Translations under genes and position numbers: made by a program | Shown here: piece by piece, positions 1-10,870 of the stretch | Numbering within the stretch: the first letter of the stretch is position 1 | How the letters are laid out: each line of letters opens with the position of its first letter | Notes under the pieces: model-generated | The model's database searches: none | The model's input: only the letters and a program-made list of their open reading frames with translations | Told to the model about the DNA's origin: nothing | From: Poronia punctata | Taxonomy: Eukaryota; Ascomycota; Sordariomycetes; Xylariales; Xylariaceae | Reading direction: 5' to 3' | Assembly (NCBI GenBank): GCA_022579005.1 | Contig: MU401607.1 | Coordinates: 3,942 to 67,941, forward strand | DNA length: 64,000 nt

Positions 1-97
1 CCCAACCCCCCCCCCCCCAACCACCCCCCTATCTGAGCTCACCCACCCACCACCACACCCCCCCCCCCACCCACCACACCACCACAAATAAAAAAAC

Positions 98-138
<41 letters not shown>

Positions 139-150
139 AAAAAAAACCGT
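1..150. repeat. Poly-C and poly-A low-complexity sequence
   Basis: Runs of C separated by short CA-rich pieces, then a C run followed directly by an A run of about 18 bases. No coding potential. Similar homopolymer tracts occur around the assembly gap near 10.9 kb, so part of this may be sequencing or assembly artefact at a contig end. Confidence 0.7.
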
Positions 151-672
151 ATATAGGTATAGAGAAATTAATGCCCCTGTCATCTAGAGTACGCGGGAGA
201 GTGTTTACCAGGGAACTACACCTTTTAAACGTTCAAGTCTTGAACACGCAATGTCCATCTAAGAAAACTGTTTTAGAATAGATGATGTAAACATCCAGTC
301 AGGTAAGGCTACCACTAGGTGTATCATGTATCATATACCTACTGTTGTGCCCCACGGGGGATATTTAGAGACCAGGTGAGGGAGTTTTTCTTAAATGGAG
401 GCGGATAGAGGACCGGCTGTATAGGTAGGTAGGTAACCAAGGTAGGTCGCTGGTTGGAAGAGCAATCCGAGCCGAGCCTGGACTATTCTCATCAATTCTA
501 TGCCAAAAGCAAAAGACAAAGAGGATACCGTCATGGACGGGGTGGTCCCTGTTTCATTATTTCCAGGAGATGTAAGAGAAAAGGCAAGGAAAAGTCACAC
601 ATGATAAATCAAGACTCATATAGCAAAAAATATCTATTTTTTCCCCGAGTAACCACCCCTTTCCTATCCTAT
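151..672. other. Intergenic region downstream of Utp8
   Basis: Ordinary-composition sequence 3' of the minus-strand Utp8 gene. It contains a short TAGGTAGGTAGGTA repeat near 423-435. An open frame crossing into the Utp8 coding sequence on the plus strand is a shadow. I see no gene here. Confidence 0.6.
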
Positions 673-3563
673 TTAAATAACAATTCTTTCCAGCGAATAA
701 GAACCCACATTCTTACTAACGAGATGTCCCGTTCCTCTAGCAGTTCTCTGCACAATCTCGCCACCACCCGCCACCCTATGACTCGAGACGCGCTGGTTCA
801 CGCTCTCAAGACCGAGGGGCAAGGCTGCGGCGCCGGGTTCCTTGAATTGCACCGCGACGGGCTTAGTCGCGGGTACGTCCTCTCCGTTGCTTGGGCTTGC
901 TTTGAGTGTAGACTCCCAGAATTTGAGCGGATCGGCTAGCAAGTTGCGCAGATATACCGTCTCGTTAAGTCCTACGAGAGCAGCGCTGACCTCGTGAGTC
1001 AATGACCCGATGAAATCAACCGTGTCATCGCTCGAGTGTAGCGGGTCGTTGAAGAGCCAGCCAGCTGGGCCAAGAGAGTCGATGCAGAGACCGAGAAGGT
1101 CGGCGATGAGCTTAATGACGTTATCCGGGGGCGCCTCGAACGTTGTCGTTTCTTCGATGTAGTTATCTTCGACGTAACGATCCGTCCATCTTCCCCTGAC
1201 TAGTTCCACGCGCAATATGAGCATCAGGGAGACGATCTCGTCGGGCTTGAATGTGGCTCGCAGGGCTTTGATCGCGGTGGAGGAAGGACAGGCGCCGAGC
1301 TTGGAAAATGCAACACTAATGCCTCTTCCTCGGAGCCCGGCGTCGTCGTTGTTAAGGTAGGTAACGGTCTTCTGAATCTCATCCTCGAGATCGTCTAGCT
1401 CCATTCGGATATCCTCGTTCTCGGCCGTCTCGTCTCCCATCGTTATATCTTCGGCAGACCCACTGGTCAGCAGCTGGGGAAGAGGCTTGTTATTGGTGCT
1501 GTTGACCAGTTCTAAGCTTTTCATGAGTGCTTTGAGAACGAGTAGGATTTCCTGAGCACCGAGGTTGGTGGCTGATAGATAAACGACGAGCAATTCCAAC
1601 GTAGGGTCGACCTCTGAGAGCCGCTCCACGAGTTGTTCGGCAAGGAAGTTGTCCATGGCCTCCTTTTCGCCAAGTTTATCTCGAAAAGCGGCTCTCAAGT
1701 TAGACAAGGTCATATGGCCGGCGTCCACAAGGTAATTCAAGATGTTGCTTTGCGGAAGCTGGCAGATGAGCCGGGGAACTGTCGTGTCTTCGGGCGAAGC
1801 GCTATTCCATTCGAAGCACCGACTTATCGCATATAGAACCCACCTCCTATCTACCGGAGGATAGTCTGCGCGTGATTTGGGAAGCAGCCAATTTGGAATG
1901 TCTGTAGATGGCCCCGCATTGTCATCATTCTGCGCTGGAGACTCCTTGTCCCAGCCTTCCACCTTGAGGCCAAACTTGGCGGCAAGAACAGCTTCAAATT
2001 CGGCAACCTTGTCCGATTTCAATAGAGAATCAGCAGCTTTCTGGCCCGAAGTCCAGAGGACCCAGTAACGTCCTGTCAAAGAGCCCGGCAGGTAGTTTGA
2101 GAACACAGAGCCTGTCGATACCGGCTCTGGCAGCGGTGAACTGCTTCTCGTGGTTGTTGGTAGGCCTCGTCCTATCGAGTCGATGAGTAAGCCTTCGGCC
2201 CGTCGCTTGGCATGTCGGCTTTTGGGTGCCTCCAACTGGACGGCAACTAAGTTTGAGCCGATAATGGATATGGCACGTTCTAGTGGTGGGAAGTATGCGA
2301 CCAACTGACAAGGATAGTCTTTGGTCGCATCAACCTGACCTTGGGCGCCAAGATCAATATCGGTAGTGTTCTGTAGTGACTTATAAACCGGATTGAATAT
2401 CGAGAGCTGGGTATTAGTAGAGCAAAGCAGGGAGGTCCTGCTTAACGTCAAGAACGAGTTGGTCCCATCGAGCTGCATCGTCGACGTGACCTTCGGGACG
2501 CTCGCAGTCAAATCGTGGACGATAATGGTCCCATTATGAAGCTCTAGTAAAGCACCATTCCGGGCATCAAGACGATAGGAACTTGGCTTATTCTTTTTCT
2601 CCTGCTTCGAATGGGTTGTCGCCAGAGGCATAACGTGAAGCTGTATGACACCTTGCTGCGCTCGGGTGGAAGTGGCGGCCGAGGGCAACCGACTGACGAA
2701 ATGCACGTGCCTACTGCGGTGTCCCGTTGCGCCGGAGCTGGAAATTAGAACGAAGACTTCCACCTCTTCATCGAGACCTTCGCTGGAGCTCGAGAGAATG
2801 TTGAATACTTCGCTATTCCCCTTAAATATACCCTTGACCACCTCGGAAGCTGGTACAGCACGGCAGAGCTCGATTGTAAAATTTTCTCTTGCATCGTCAG
2901 GAAGGTCCTGGACCATCGCTAGGCCAGTTGATGTCCATATTTGTCGCAAGGTCTCGCCATCGAGACATGCCACTCCGCCATCTTCTCTTATGACCAAAAC
3001 CTCGCTGACCGGAGTAGAGTTTTCGGTTGGGTCCAAGGATTCGGGACTTGATACGGGCCCAAGCCAGACGATCGGGGAGCCTTTACCCAGCGTGGTTGAG
3101 ACAGTAACTTGACTCGTCTTGCCTGACCCGTCCACACTGTCTTTAAATAGTGTAACCTTGCTGGACTTTGATTCGTTCGATGCGGAATATGTGTAGCGCG
3201 TCACGTCTTTAGTTGTCGCCGACTTCAACCGAATAGAGCTGGCTGGACAGGAGATGCGAGACTGAGGAGGAATCGGGTATGATGTGACCAGTCTGGACGA
3301 AGATATCTGCGCCACATAAACTATTTAGATCCAAGTCCTTCTCACTATATATATATATGCTTCATACTGCGACTTACATCGTAAATATTTATAGCTTCGC
3401 CATCGATCCCAACCGTCAATTCGGCACGGCGCCTCTTGCGCTTCTTGGACCCAGGTGTATAGCCGTATACCTCTCCCACAGTGTAGGCGCCCGTTTTCGG
3501 ATCAAGAGGCCGAGGCAATGTGGTCAGCACATATGGCTTTTGAACTTGAAACTGGGAAGCCAT
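673..3563 (-). CDS. utp8: Utp8-like U3 snoRNP/small-subunit processome protein
   Basis: Probable Utp8, an essential nucleolar component of the t-UTP/UtpA subcomplex of the small-subunit processome, acting in 18S pre-rRNA processing and rDNA transcription; yeast Utp8 also has a role in tRNA export. Two exons are visible: 3378-3563 and 673-3306, joined by a 71-bp phase-0 intron with GTAAGT donor and GCGCAG acceptor. The spliced protein is about 939 aa. It begins MASQFQVQKPYVL with a basic KKRKRRR patch near residues 40-46, followed by a beta-rich N-terminal half and a helical acidic C-terminal half. Yeast Utp8 is shorter (about 710 aa), but filamentous homologues are longer. It lies head to head with Elg1, sharing an approximately 820-bp promoter. 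Family assignment rests on recognising the overall sequence, not a diagnostic motif. The exon structure is more certain than the name. Confidence 0.72.
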
Positions 3564-4385
3564 GTCGTGTGCTGGGAAATAATTCGCCTTTGCGGTTGCG
3601 ATGTGACTATGGCTGCCGTTTGCGAACTATTTACTGCAAACTTCATATATGCACTGCTACGACTGCAAGAAAAAAAAGTTCCCCAGGGTCGGCTTGGAGC
3701 TCAGAAACACCAATTTTGGTGGGGCAAGTTGCGGGTCCAAAATAGTTTAACTGTCAAAGTACTTTTGCACCTATTCTACTGTGGGAAGTGACATTTTGCG
3801 GCACGAACTAGACGTACTACATAGGAACTCGAGGTGTATGTACATGTAACCTACTCGAACAGTGTTGGAATGGAGTTTGTAAGTATATATACCTCCACAA
3901 AAAGTGCCCACATCCACATACCTAGGGTACCTCCTAGCAACCAATTGGGCCTTTAATTGAGTTAACTGAGCGGGCAGGACCGCAGAGAGGTGCGTTTAAG
4001 AGGTTTACCCACTTCCTGCCCTGTCGCGACTTTGGAGACGCGTTTCTTGAAAGATAGCAGCAGCATCTTGCTTTAAAACATTCAGCAAACGATTGAATCC
4101 AAAGACGTGACTTCATATCCAACTCTCTTCCCATTTGCCTTTCAACTTCACGCAGCTATCGCCTACCTGATAGGTCATCATTCTTAACGATATATATATA
4201 AACGTCGATCAATTAGTTGTATCATATCATTCACGTACAGCTACTACATTGATTGGAGCGTTAGGAATTTATATATACACGTACGAACAGCTATCATCTA
4301 TCCAGCCTTGGGATTTGACAAATGAGCTGCCTTGGACAGTATCACGCTTGAGTCCCTAGCTACCCGGGGCTTGGACTCTCTCACT
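3564..4385. promoter_or_regulatory. Divergent promoter between utp8 and elg1
   Basis: This 822-bp spacer separates two divergent start codons and must hold both promoters and both 5' UTRs. It has TATATATA-type stretches at about 3885-3890, 4190-4200 and 4270-4276, and no convincing open frame. Co-regulation of the two genes is possible but not shown by the sequence. Confidence 0.6.
4322..4351 (+). promoter_or_regulatory. Short uORF upstream of elg1
   Basis: ATG at 4322 opens a nine-codon frame (MSCLGQYHA) ending in TGA at 4349-4351, 34 bases before the chosen Elg1 ATG and in a different frame. If it lies in the transcript it would be a candidate translational control uORF. Transcript start is unknown. 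Confidence 0.4.
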
Positions 4386-7300
4386 ATGGCCGAGGGTGGC
4401 GATAATTCAGACGTGCAAACCAAGCCGCATCCCTTCTTCTTGGCTCCAAATGCACACTCCAAGGACAGCAATATTCTCAGCCCGCCTACTCCGGACCCGT
4501 CCTGTAGCCCTGCCTCTGACAACATGAACCATCCTGCCGAGCCCGACGAACAGCGTGATACCCCAAGCGAACCCCAAGAACCCGGACCAAAACGCCGAAA
4601 GACGAGTGCTTCTACTGGCACCTCGAGGACTAGCTCAAAAGGGCCTCGCAAGACACGAAGAGCACGAGGCTCTGCAGGGCCGAGCATTATCAGCCATTTC
4701 AATCAAACCGCTGCAAAGGATCAGGCAATTGAGGCCCATGGCCCTGGCAATGAAGCATCACCGGGCTTATCCAATTGCGATGGACAACCAGGCCCAAACC
4801 CAACGCTGACATCCGCGGTGGAAGTCGATCATGTTACGTCAAAGGATAAGAGGCTCCAAGAAGGGGCAGAGCCAAAGACTGAAACGAAACCACAGAAGGT
4901 CTTGAAATTCAACCCAGCTACGGGTACGATCGGATCTCCTCCTCGACCAAAAATATCAACACCTTCTCTCGTTACCGCATCCGAGAAACCTAAGAAGCGT
5001 GGCCGGAAACGCAAAGCTATGGTCATCACCATCGCATATGGAAACGATGTAGTGTCACGAGAGCGAATCGGTAGTCGGATCCGCGACATCATCTCTGGGA
5101 TATCGAATATCGCACCAGTTATATCGGCGACCACAGCACCTACAACACCGCCCGCTAGTCAGGGTTCTGATGATAAGTTGGCTCCCACCTCGACTTCTAA
5201 GACGAGGTCTCGGAAGATGGCAACTGCCAAAAAGCCGGCGCATCCCTTTTTCCAAGCCAAAGGCAAACCAGCCCCATCTACGGATCAAGGGGAATCAAAA
5301 AAGGCCAAGACACCACCTAAACGGCAGGTCATATTTAGCTCGACTCCTTGCTCGCCCGGGCGTTCCCGCACTACGACTTCGGCCTTTTCCATGCCTCCCG
5401 TGGGATCAAAGTATAGCGGTGGCATGAAGATACCAGGAGCACAACATCCGGCCTGGCCATGGCGTGGTATGGTTCATATCCGTGACAACTCGGAACCTGC
5501 TACCACCAACAGCGCTATGTCTAGCCGAATGACAGCAACCTCTAGAAGGCGGAAAGCTAAGGGGCAAGCAGTTCGACTTGGAAAGGACGAAAGCATACTC
5601 TCCAACGCATTCTCAAAGCTTCGTATCCATGAACTCGCCAATGATATCGAGACAGTAGATGACGAGAATCTGCGGCCGATAGCGACCACTATTCGGGTAC
5701 CAACCAGGCACTTTGAAAGTGGTCGTAAACTCCAAGCACGCATTTACAATGAGTTACGGACGATGAAGAACGCGAGCGCTTCGTCAAAGACTCATCCAGC
5801 GATTCAACAAATGTATCAATCTATCTCGACTTCTCTATCAGCTTTTGACAGGTCCACCTGCGAATCTATTACCTGGGCTCAGAAGTATGCACCCACATCT
5901 GCACGCTGTGTGCTTCAAAGTGGACGCGAGGCCGACATGTTGCGCGACTGGCTCCAAACCCTCAAGGTCCAGGCAGTAGACACAGGCGTCCCTGAAAACG
6001 CCCCCAAGCCTAAAACAACCTCAGGTGTCAAAAAGAGACGCAAGACGAAGAAGTTGGAAGGCTTCGTGGTTTCTAGCGATGACGACGATTATGAATTGGA
6101 CGAAGTGTCTGAAAACGAGGCGGAATGGTTTGCCCCTGGCGGGCGTAACGACACCAAGAGGACAGTGGTGCGATCCGGCGGTGCCATTGGCAAGCCCGGC
6201 AATCGCCTAACCAATGCCGTATTGCTCAGCGGACCGCACGGGTGTGGTAAAACGGCGACAGTTTACGCAATTGCCAAAGAACTTGGCTTCGAAGTCTTTG
6301 AGATCAACGCAGGATCGCGTAGGAGTGGTAAAGATATCTTGGAAAGGGTGGGAGACATGACACGTAACCACCAAGTGAGACACCAGCAGAGAGGTGACGC
6401 CCCCAGTGAAGTTGCAGCCGAGGATGAGGTCGCCAAAGACTTGAAATCTGGGAAGCAGGGGATGATGACGGCCTTTTTCCAAACCAAGCCGTCGCAGCCA
6501 AAGAAGGAAGTCGACCAGACGGCCCAGCCGTCCGAGGCACAAGTACCGGCGCCCGTATTACAAGAGAAAAAGCTCGGCAGGGATCAAAAGCAATCCCTCA
6601 TTCTTCTGGAAGAAGTTGACGTTCTCTACGAGGAGGACAAGCAATTTTGGTCTACCGTCATAACCATGATTGCCCAGTCGAAGCGTCCGTTTGTGATGAC
6701 GTGCAATAACGAGGCCGTAGTGCCTTTGCAAAGCTTGAAATTACACGGAATATTTCGTCTTTCCCCTCCGCCCACCGATTTAGCTGTCGACCTGCTCTTA
6801 TTGATAGCTGCCAATGAAGGGCACGCACTCGGGAGACATGCCGTTGAAGCTTTATACGAATCGCGCAGCCATGACCTCCGCGCTGCAATCACCGAGCTCA
6901 ACTATTGGTGCCAGGTTGGTGTAGGCGACCTACGCGGTGGCTTCGACTGGTTCTATCCCAGATGGCCCAAAGGCAAGGATGTTGACGCAGAAGGGCATAC
7001 CATTCGAGTCGTGAGCCAAGACACATATCACACTGGCATGGGATGGTTCAACAGGGATCTAGCGACTACACCGTGGACAACATCCTCTATTGTCCCCGAA
7101 TTACAGCAACAAACTTGGGAACATTGGGGCCTAGACTTGTTGGACCATCATGAGCAGGTAGACCCATCAGACTGGGCTAAAAAGGCTACCGAGGAAGCAA
7201 CTTCGCCATCCGCACGCCTAGCCCTCCTACAATCTGTAGAGGCGTTTGCGGACAGGATAAGCGAAGCCGACATATGTGGCCCCTTTCTGCCATCCCTCTC

Positions 7301-8036
7301 GAACCATATTCCGCTCGATGCTACGAGCCCGGATCTACATATCAAGTCGTTGGATGATTTTACTGTTGGGAACAAGCTAGTACAAGTTACACCCGTGTCT
7401 CAGTACGACACGTTGGCACTAGATGTGTCTACTTCGATACGAGTTTTGGCGCATTCAAAACTGGTTGAGCAGTCATGCCCAGAGGAGAGATACACAAGCA
7501 GATACGATGAAAATTGGGTCACTGATGATATCCAACGCCACATCAAGACATCTGGACAATCGGAAGGACAGTTAACACGAATGGACTGTAGCATTGCGTT
7601 CGATCCCATTGCAGCGTCGGATAAAGTGCTGGCGAACGGCTATCTCGATCCTTCGGTCTTTGACAGCACGATGACTTCCATATGCTTAGACGTGGCTCCC
7701 TATGTTCGGAGCATCGTTGCGTACGACCAACGGCTACAAAATGAACGGCGGATGCGAGGCACCCTGATCAGCGAAGGGGGAAAACCAGACAAGAAGCGGA
7801 TGCGGACGACGAGAGCGGCGTTGTCGGCCCTAGAAGGCGGCTCTAGGGCAACTACGAGACGTGAAAAGTACTTTGCTGCTGATATCAATCCTTACCTTGT
7901 CATGCGGACTGGCGGCGAATCGTGGGGAGGGTTGACGCAGCGAGTCAATAGCTCAGCAGAAGGTGAAGATGGTGTTGATGTGGATGCCAGCTCAAACGGA
8001 TCTCCGACACCCGATAATGTGGAAATGAGCATTTAG
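4386..8036 (+). CDS. elg1: Elg1/ATAD5-type replication factor C-like AAA+ protein
   Basis: Intronless, 1216 aa from the first in-frame ATG; the open frame extends upstream only through a TTG. Elg1 is the large subunit of an alternative RFC clamp loader that unloads PCNA from chromatin and protects genome stability. The first 560 residues are disordered and basic with several HPFF-type motifs. The AAA+ domain follows: Walker A GPHGCGKT at residues 616-623, Walker B LILLEEVD at 738-745, then a sensor-like MTCNNE segment, as in Elg1 and RFC1. Between Walker A and B sits QGMMTAFF (residues 691-698), a perfect match to the PIP-box pattern Qxx[ILM]xx[FY][FY]. The C-terminal region after residue 860 is less conserved and ends in an acidic Ser-rich tail. 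The assignment is strong from the motif order and length; RFC1 is the main alternative but lacks a BRCT domain here. Confidence 0.88.
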   Translation: MAEGGDNSDVQTKPHPFFLAPNAHSKDSNILSPPTPDPSCSPASDNMNHPAEPDEQRDTPSEPQEPGPKRRKTSASTGTSRTSSKGPRKTRRARGSAGPSIISHFNQTAAKDQAIEAHGPGNEASPGLSNCDGQPGPNPTLTSAVEVDHVTSKDKRLQEGAEPKTETKPQKVLKFNPATGTIGSPPRPKISTPSLVTASEKPKKRGRKRKAMVITIAYGNDVVSRERIGSRIRDIISGISNIAPVISATTAPTTPPASQGSDDKLAPTSTSKTRSRKMATAKKPAHPFFQAKGKPAPSTDQGESKKAKTPPKRQVIFSSTPCSPGRSRTTTSAFSMPPVGSKYSGGMKIPGAQHPAWPWRGMVHIRDNSEPATTNSAMSSRMTATSRRRKAKGQAVRLGKDESILSNAFSKLRIHELANDIETVDDENLRPIATTIRVPTRHFESGRKLQARIYNELRTMKNASASSKTHPAIQQMYQSISTSLSAFDRSTCESITWAQKYAPTSARCVLQSGREADMLRDWLQTLKVQAVDTGVPENAPKPKTTSGVKKRRKTKKLEGFVVSSDDDDYELDEVSENEAEWFAPGGRNDTKRTVVRSGGAIGKPGNRLTNAVLLSGPHGCGKTATVYAIAKELGFEVFEINAGSRRSGKDILERVGDMTRNHQVRHQQRGDAPSEVAAEDEVAKDLKSGKQGMMTAFFQTKPSQPKKEVDQTAQPSEAQVPAPVLQEKKLGRDQKQSLILLEEVDVLYEEDKQFWSTVITMIAQSKRPFVMTCNNEAVVPLQSLKLHGIFRLSPPPTDLAVDLLLLIAANEGHALGRHAVEALYESRSHDLRAAITELNYWCQVGVGDLRGGFDWFYPRWPKGKDVDAEGHTIRVVSQDTYHTGMGWFNRDLATTPWTTSSIVPELQQQTWEHWGLDLLDHHEQVDPSDWAKKATEEATSPSARLALLQSVEAFADRISEADICGPFLPSLSNHIPLDATSPDLHIKSLDDFTVGNKLVQVTPVSQYDTLALDVSTSIRVLAHSKLVEQSCPEERYTSRYDENWVTDDIQRHIKTSGQSEGQLTRMDCSIAFDPIAASDKVLANGYLDPSVFDSTMTSICLDVAPYVRSIVAYDQRLQNERRMRGTLISEGGKPDKKRMRTTRAALSALEGGSRATTRREKYFAADINPYLVMRTGGESWGGLTQRVNSSAEGEDGVDVDASSNGSPTPDNVEMSI

Positions 8037-8935
8037 ATAGGCATAGGTTAACCTAGATAGTTGGTATACCTTCTGGCTTCGGGGGCGCAAGGCGTCTCCA
8101 TAAGTTCACAGATGGTAGCGGAATGGATCAAGGGAATGGCAATTAGCATTTACAGAGCATGCAAGCATGGGATTCTTCAGATATTTGAATCAAACTCGAG
8201 GATAAGTTGGAGATTCAGTTTTTCTTCGTGATAGTGACCAAGTCCATTCGTACACGCAAAACACCCCGAGCTTTTCAGCTACTAGTACCAGGCAGTCCAA
8301 AAGAAATAGATACCGAAACTTTAAAGAGCCAGGGCTGCTTTTTTCTGTTCGGATGTTGATGCCGTGCACCAAGAAGGAGTAGCGTTGACTTGTCCTGCAG
8401 TGACGTATTATTCCCCGCAAATTTAACGGTATCGGTCGATCGGCCCCACCAACGGATCCAGGGACAAGGGGCAGGTACGAATAAGTTTTGGACAAACCTA
8501 GCTTCCCATTCCGTCTCCCTTGTAGCTTGGCAGCAGAATGACGCCAAAAGGTTGGGATCAGTAGGGGGCCCAGCACCTTCTTCGTCATATCACTATGACA
8601 GATGTAAACAAACATAGTGATAGGTATCTGTCGTGTTTATTCATCGGCATAACAAGGTTAGTCGACCGGATACAACAATTAGATGGCCAACCAGACGCTG
8701 AGTAGAGTGGGTCGAATTTGATGCAGTCAGGTATGATTATGCCGACTCATGAGCATAAAGAGAAAGAGTATTTGACACCGTGTGTCTGCGGCGTCACCTC
8801 GGAAGCTGTCGGGTAGACACTCAGCTTCTTTCTTCTTTTCTTTTTCCACACCGGACATGAATTGTTGTTAAAACTTCTCGTTCATATTATCCGAGTGTGA
8901 TTTGGCAAGTTTATTTGAAACACACGATAGCCGCA
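8037..8935. other. Intergenic region between elg1 and acid phosphatase
   Basis: 899 bp holding the Elg1 3' region and the promoter and 5' UTR of the phosphatase. A pyrimidine-rich stretch (about 8825-8847) lies roughly 90 bases before the phosphatase ATG, as is common near fungal transcription starts. Open frames here are short and overlap on both strands; none is convincing. Confidence 0.55.
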
Positions 8936-10384
8936 ATGTATCTTAACCAGCCGTCTCGATGGCTCAAACCAGGGCTTCTTCTCTTCCTAATAGCACATTC
9001 GGCTACGGCTACGACGCTATATTCGAGTTATGAGTTTAATCCCCTCGAGCACATGGGTGGGGTTGCGCCCTACTTCGAGTCTCAAGATCCTCCATCGTCT
9101 CCTTTACCTCCTCAAGGATGCAAGCCGGCGAGAGCGGCATATCTAAACCGCCATGCGGCCATCTATGCCAACGATTTCGATTACGAGGAATACATCGAGC
9201 CGTTTGTGTCCAAGCTGGAGAACAACACGAGCATCGACTGGTCCAAGATCCCAGCGCTGAACTTCTTGGCTGACTGGACCGCACCCATCACGGAAGCCGA
9301 ACAGGAACTGTTAACGCGCGTGGGTAAAGTCGAAGCGACGCAACTCGGAGCTACCTTGTCGTTCCGATATGCAAATTTGAAGCTGCCGTCCCGGATCTGG
9401 ACCTCGTCGGCCGAACGCACTTTCAAGTCGGCGCAGTCCCTGGTGCGCGGGCTCGAAACAAACGACGACGGGATCGGCGTCGTCAGCATCTACGAATCCG
9501 AAAAGTCGGGTGCCAACAGCCTAACGCCTTATAAGAGCTGCCCAGCATACTCTGGCTCGACGGGCAGCGAGCAGTCGTCGAGATTTACCGAAAGGTTCAC
9601 CGGGCCAATCGCAGCCAGATTGAACGATAAGGTGCCCGGCTTCAATTTCACCTCGAACGACGTCTACGGCATGATGGAATTGTGCGGCTACGAATCCGTC
9701 ATCCGCGGGTTCTCGCCCTTTTGCGACCTCGACCTCTTCTCGCCCGACGACTGGCTGGGATGGGAGTATTCGGCCGATATTCACTACCACTACAACGTCG
9801 GCTATGGACAACCCGTGTCCGGCTTCGTCGGGCTCCCCTGGTTGAACGCCACGGCCACCCTCTTGTTAAGCGAGAAGAGCGACGAGGACCTGTACGTAAG
9901 TTTCACGCACCGAGAGTTGCCTCCCATGGTCATCGTGGCCATGGGCCTGTTCAACAACTCCGGACCCGGGGGTAGTGCGTCGGCAATCAACGACACGATG
10001 CCTCTCGATCGGATCAACCACCGTCGCGCATGGAAGAGCTCGCACGTCTTACCCTTCCTGGCGAATCTGGCCATCGAGCGACTTGACTGCACGGGTAGCT
10101 ACGGATATGATGACGGGGAGTACTACCGTGCATTGGTCAACAGCGCACCGCAGCCCTTGCCCGGTTGCGAGGACGGACCGGGAAGTAGCTGTTCCCGAAA
10201 GGGATTCCAGGACTATCTCGAGGAACGTATCGATATGTTTCAAGGTTTCTCTGATCGATGTGGTGTGGATTATGACAACTCGACTGATGTCTTGTCCATT
10301 TATACCGATTCGGATACTGGGAACGGTACGTATGTGGGTAAGAGGGGGGGTGTACAGTCTTATGATGTGTTTTCTTTGCAGTAA
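8936..10384 (+). CDS. Secreted histidine acid phosphatase (phytase-like)
   Basis: Histidine phosphatase superfamily, branch 2 (acid phosphatase/phytase), predicted to hydrolyse phosphomonoesters outside the cell. 482 aa from the ATG at 8936; the longer frame starts at GTG. Residues 12-26 form a signal-peptide core (GLLLFLIAHSATATT). The catalytic His is probably H73 in NRHAAIYAND (R72-H73). This departs from the textbook RHGxRxP, with Ala for Gly. The second catalytic site appears as THRE around H325, in place of the HD of phytases. Several Cys and many N-x-S/T sites fit a secreted glycoprotein. The last codons are uncertain: a GTACGT donor at 10326 and a TTTGCAG acceptor ending at 10381 would make a 56-bp intron and a different 11-residue tail, but no good branch site is visible. 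Family confident; substrate unknown. Confidence 0.85.
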   Translation: MYLNQPSRWLKPGLLLFLIAHSATATTLYSSYEFNPLEHMGGVAPYFESQDPPSSPLPPQGCKPARAAYLNRHAAIYANDFDYEEYIEPFVSKLENNTSIDWSKIPALNFLADWTAPITEAEQELLTRVGKVEATQLGATLSFRYANLKLPSRIWTSSAERTFKSAQSLVRGLETNDDGIGVVSIYESEKSGANSLTPYKSCPAYSGSTGSEQSSRFTERFTGPIAARLNDKVPGFNFTSNDVYGMMELCGYESVIRGFSPFCDLDLFSPDDWLGWEYSADIHYHYNVGYGQPVSGFVGLPWLNATATLLLSEKSDEDLYVSFTHRELPPMVIVAMGLFNNSGPGGSASAINDTMPLDRINHRRAWKSSHVLPFLANLAIERLDCTGSYGYDDGEYYRALVNSAPQPLPGCEDGPGSSCSRKGFQDYLEERIDMFQGFSDRCGVDYDNSTDVLSIYTDSDTGNGTYVGKRGGVQSYDVFSLQ

Positions 10385-10838
10385 AGAACAAAGGCCTTCC
10401 ATTAGGGGAATAATTAATAATTTTAATCAATATTGTTTGTTGTATCAAAATGAATTTTTGCCTTGAGCTTTTTGATACATACTGCGAATTTTTATCAAAA
10501 ATTAAAACTGTAGACCCCTATGACGTGAGCTTGCACTCCGCATCATTATATACATGTATGTATGTATGTATATAAGCAGGCATTATCCCCAAGATCTCTG
10601 CCAGGCAGCTAAAATACCTAACCTAGGTTGCAGCCGACCCCATCTTTAAGGCAGCAGGCTCCTACCTGCCTTGGCTGAAATAAATGTAACCCAATATATT
10701 CTCGAGCTCCAACGTACCAACTCTATCTACCTACTCAAACCGAATATAAAGTGAAGACCATATATAGGTATATAACCATCCCACCTCCCCTTTGCTCTTC
10801 CCCTTACCTCGCCCCCGCCAGAGGCGCCGGGCCGCGGG

Positions 10839-10839
<1 letters not shown>
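10385..10839. other. Intergenic region upstream of the assembly gap
   Basis: Contains the phosphatase 3' region, an AT-rich stretch with TTTTTATCAAAAATTAAAA-like sequence near 10490, a short TATG repeat near 10553-10573 and a pyrimidine-rich stretch before the G tracts. No gene seen. Confidence 0.55.

Positions 10840-10870
<31 letters not shown>

Noticed and set aside
454..939. 161-codon plus-strand frame
   Set aside because: Begins in intergenic DNA and runs antisense into the Utp8 coding region; no recognisable content.
4332..4385. Upstream extension of Elg1
   Set aside because: It starts with TTG; the first in-frame ATG is at 4386, which suits a eukaryotic gene.
10326..10381. Possible terminal intron in the acid phosphatase
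   Set aside because: Donor and acceptor exist, but no branch-site match is seen and the unspliced frame ends normally. Left as an alternative only.
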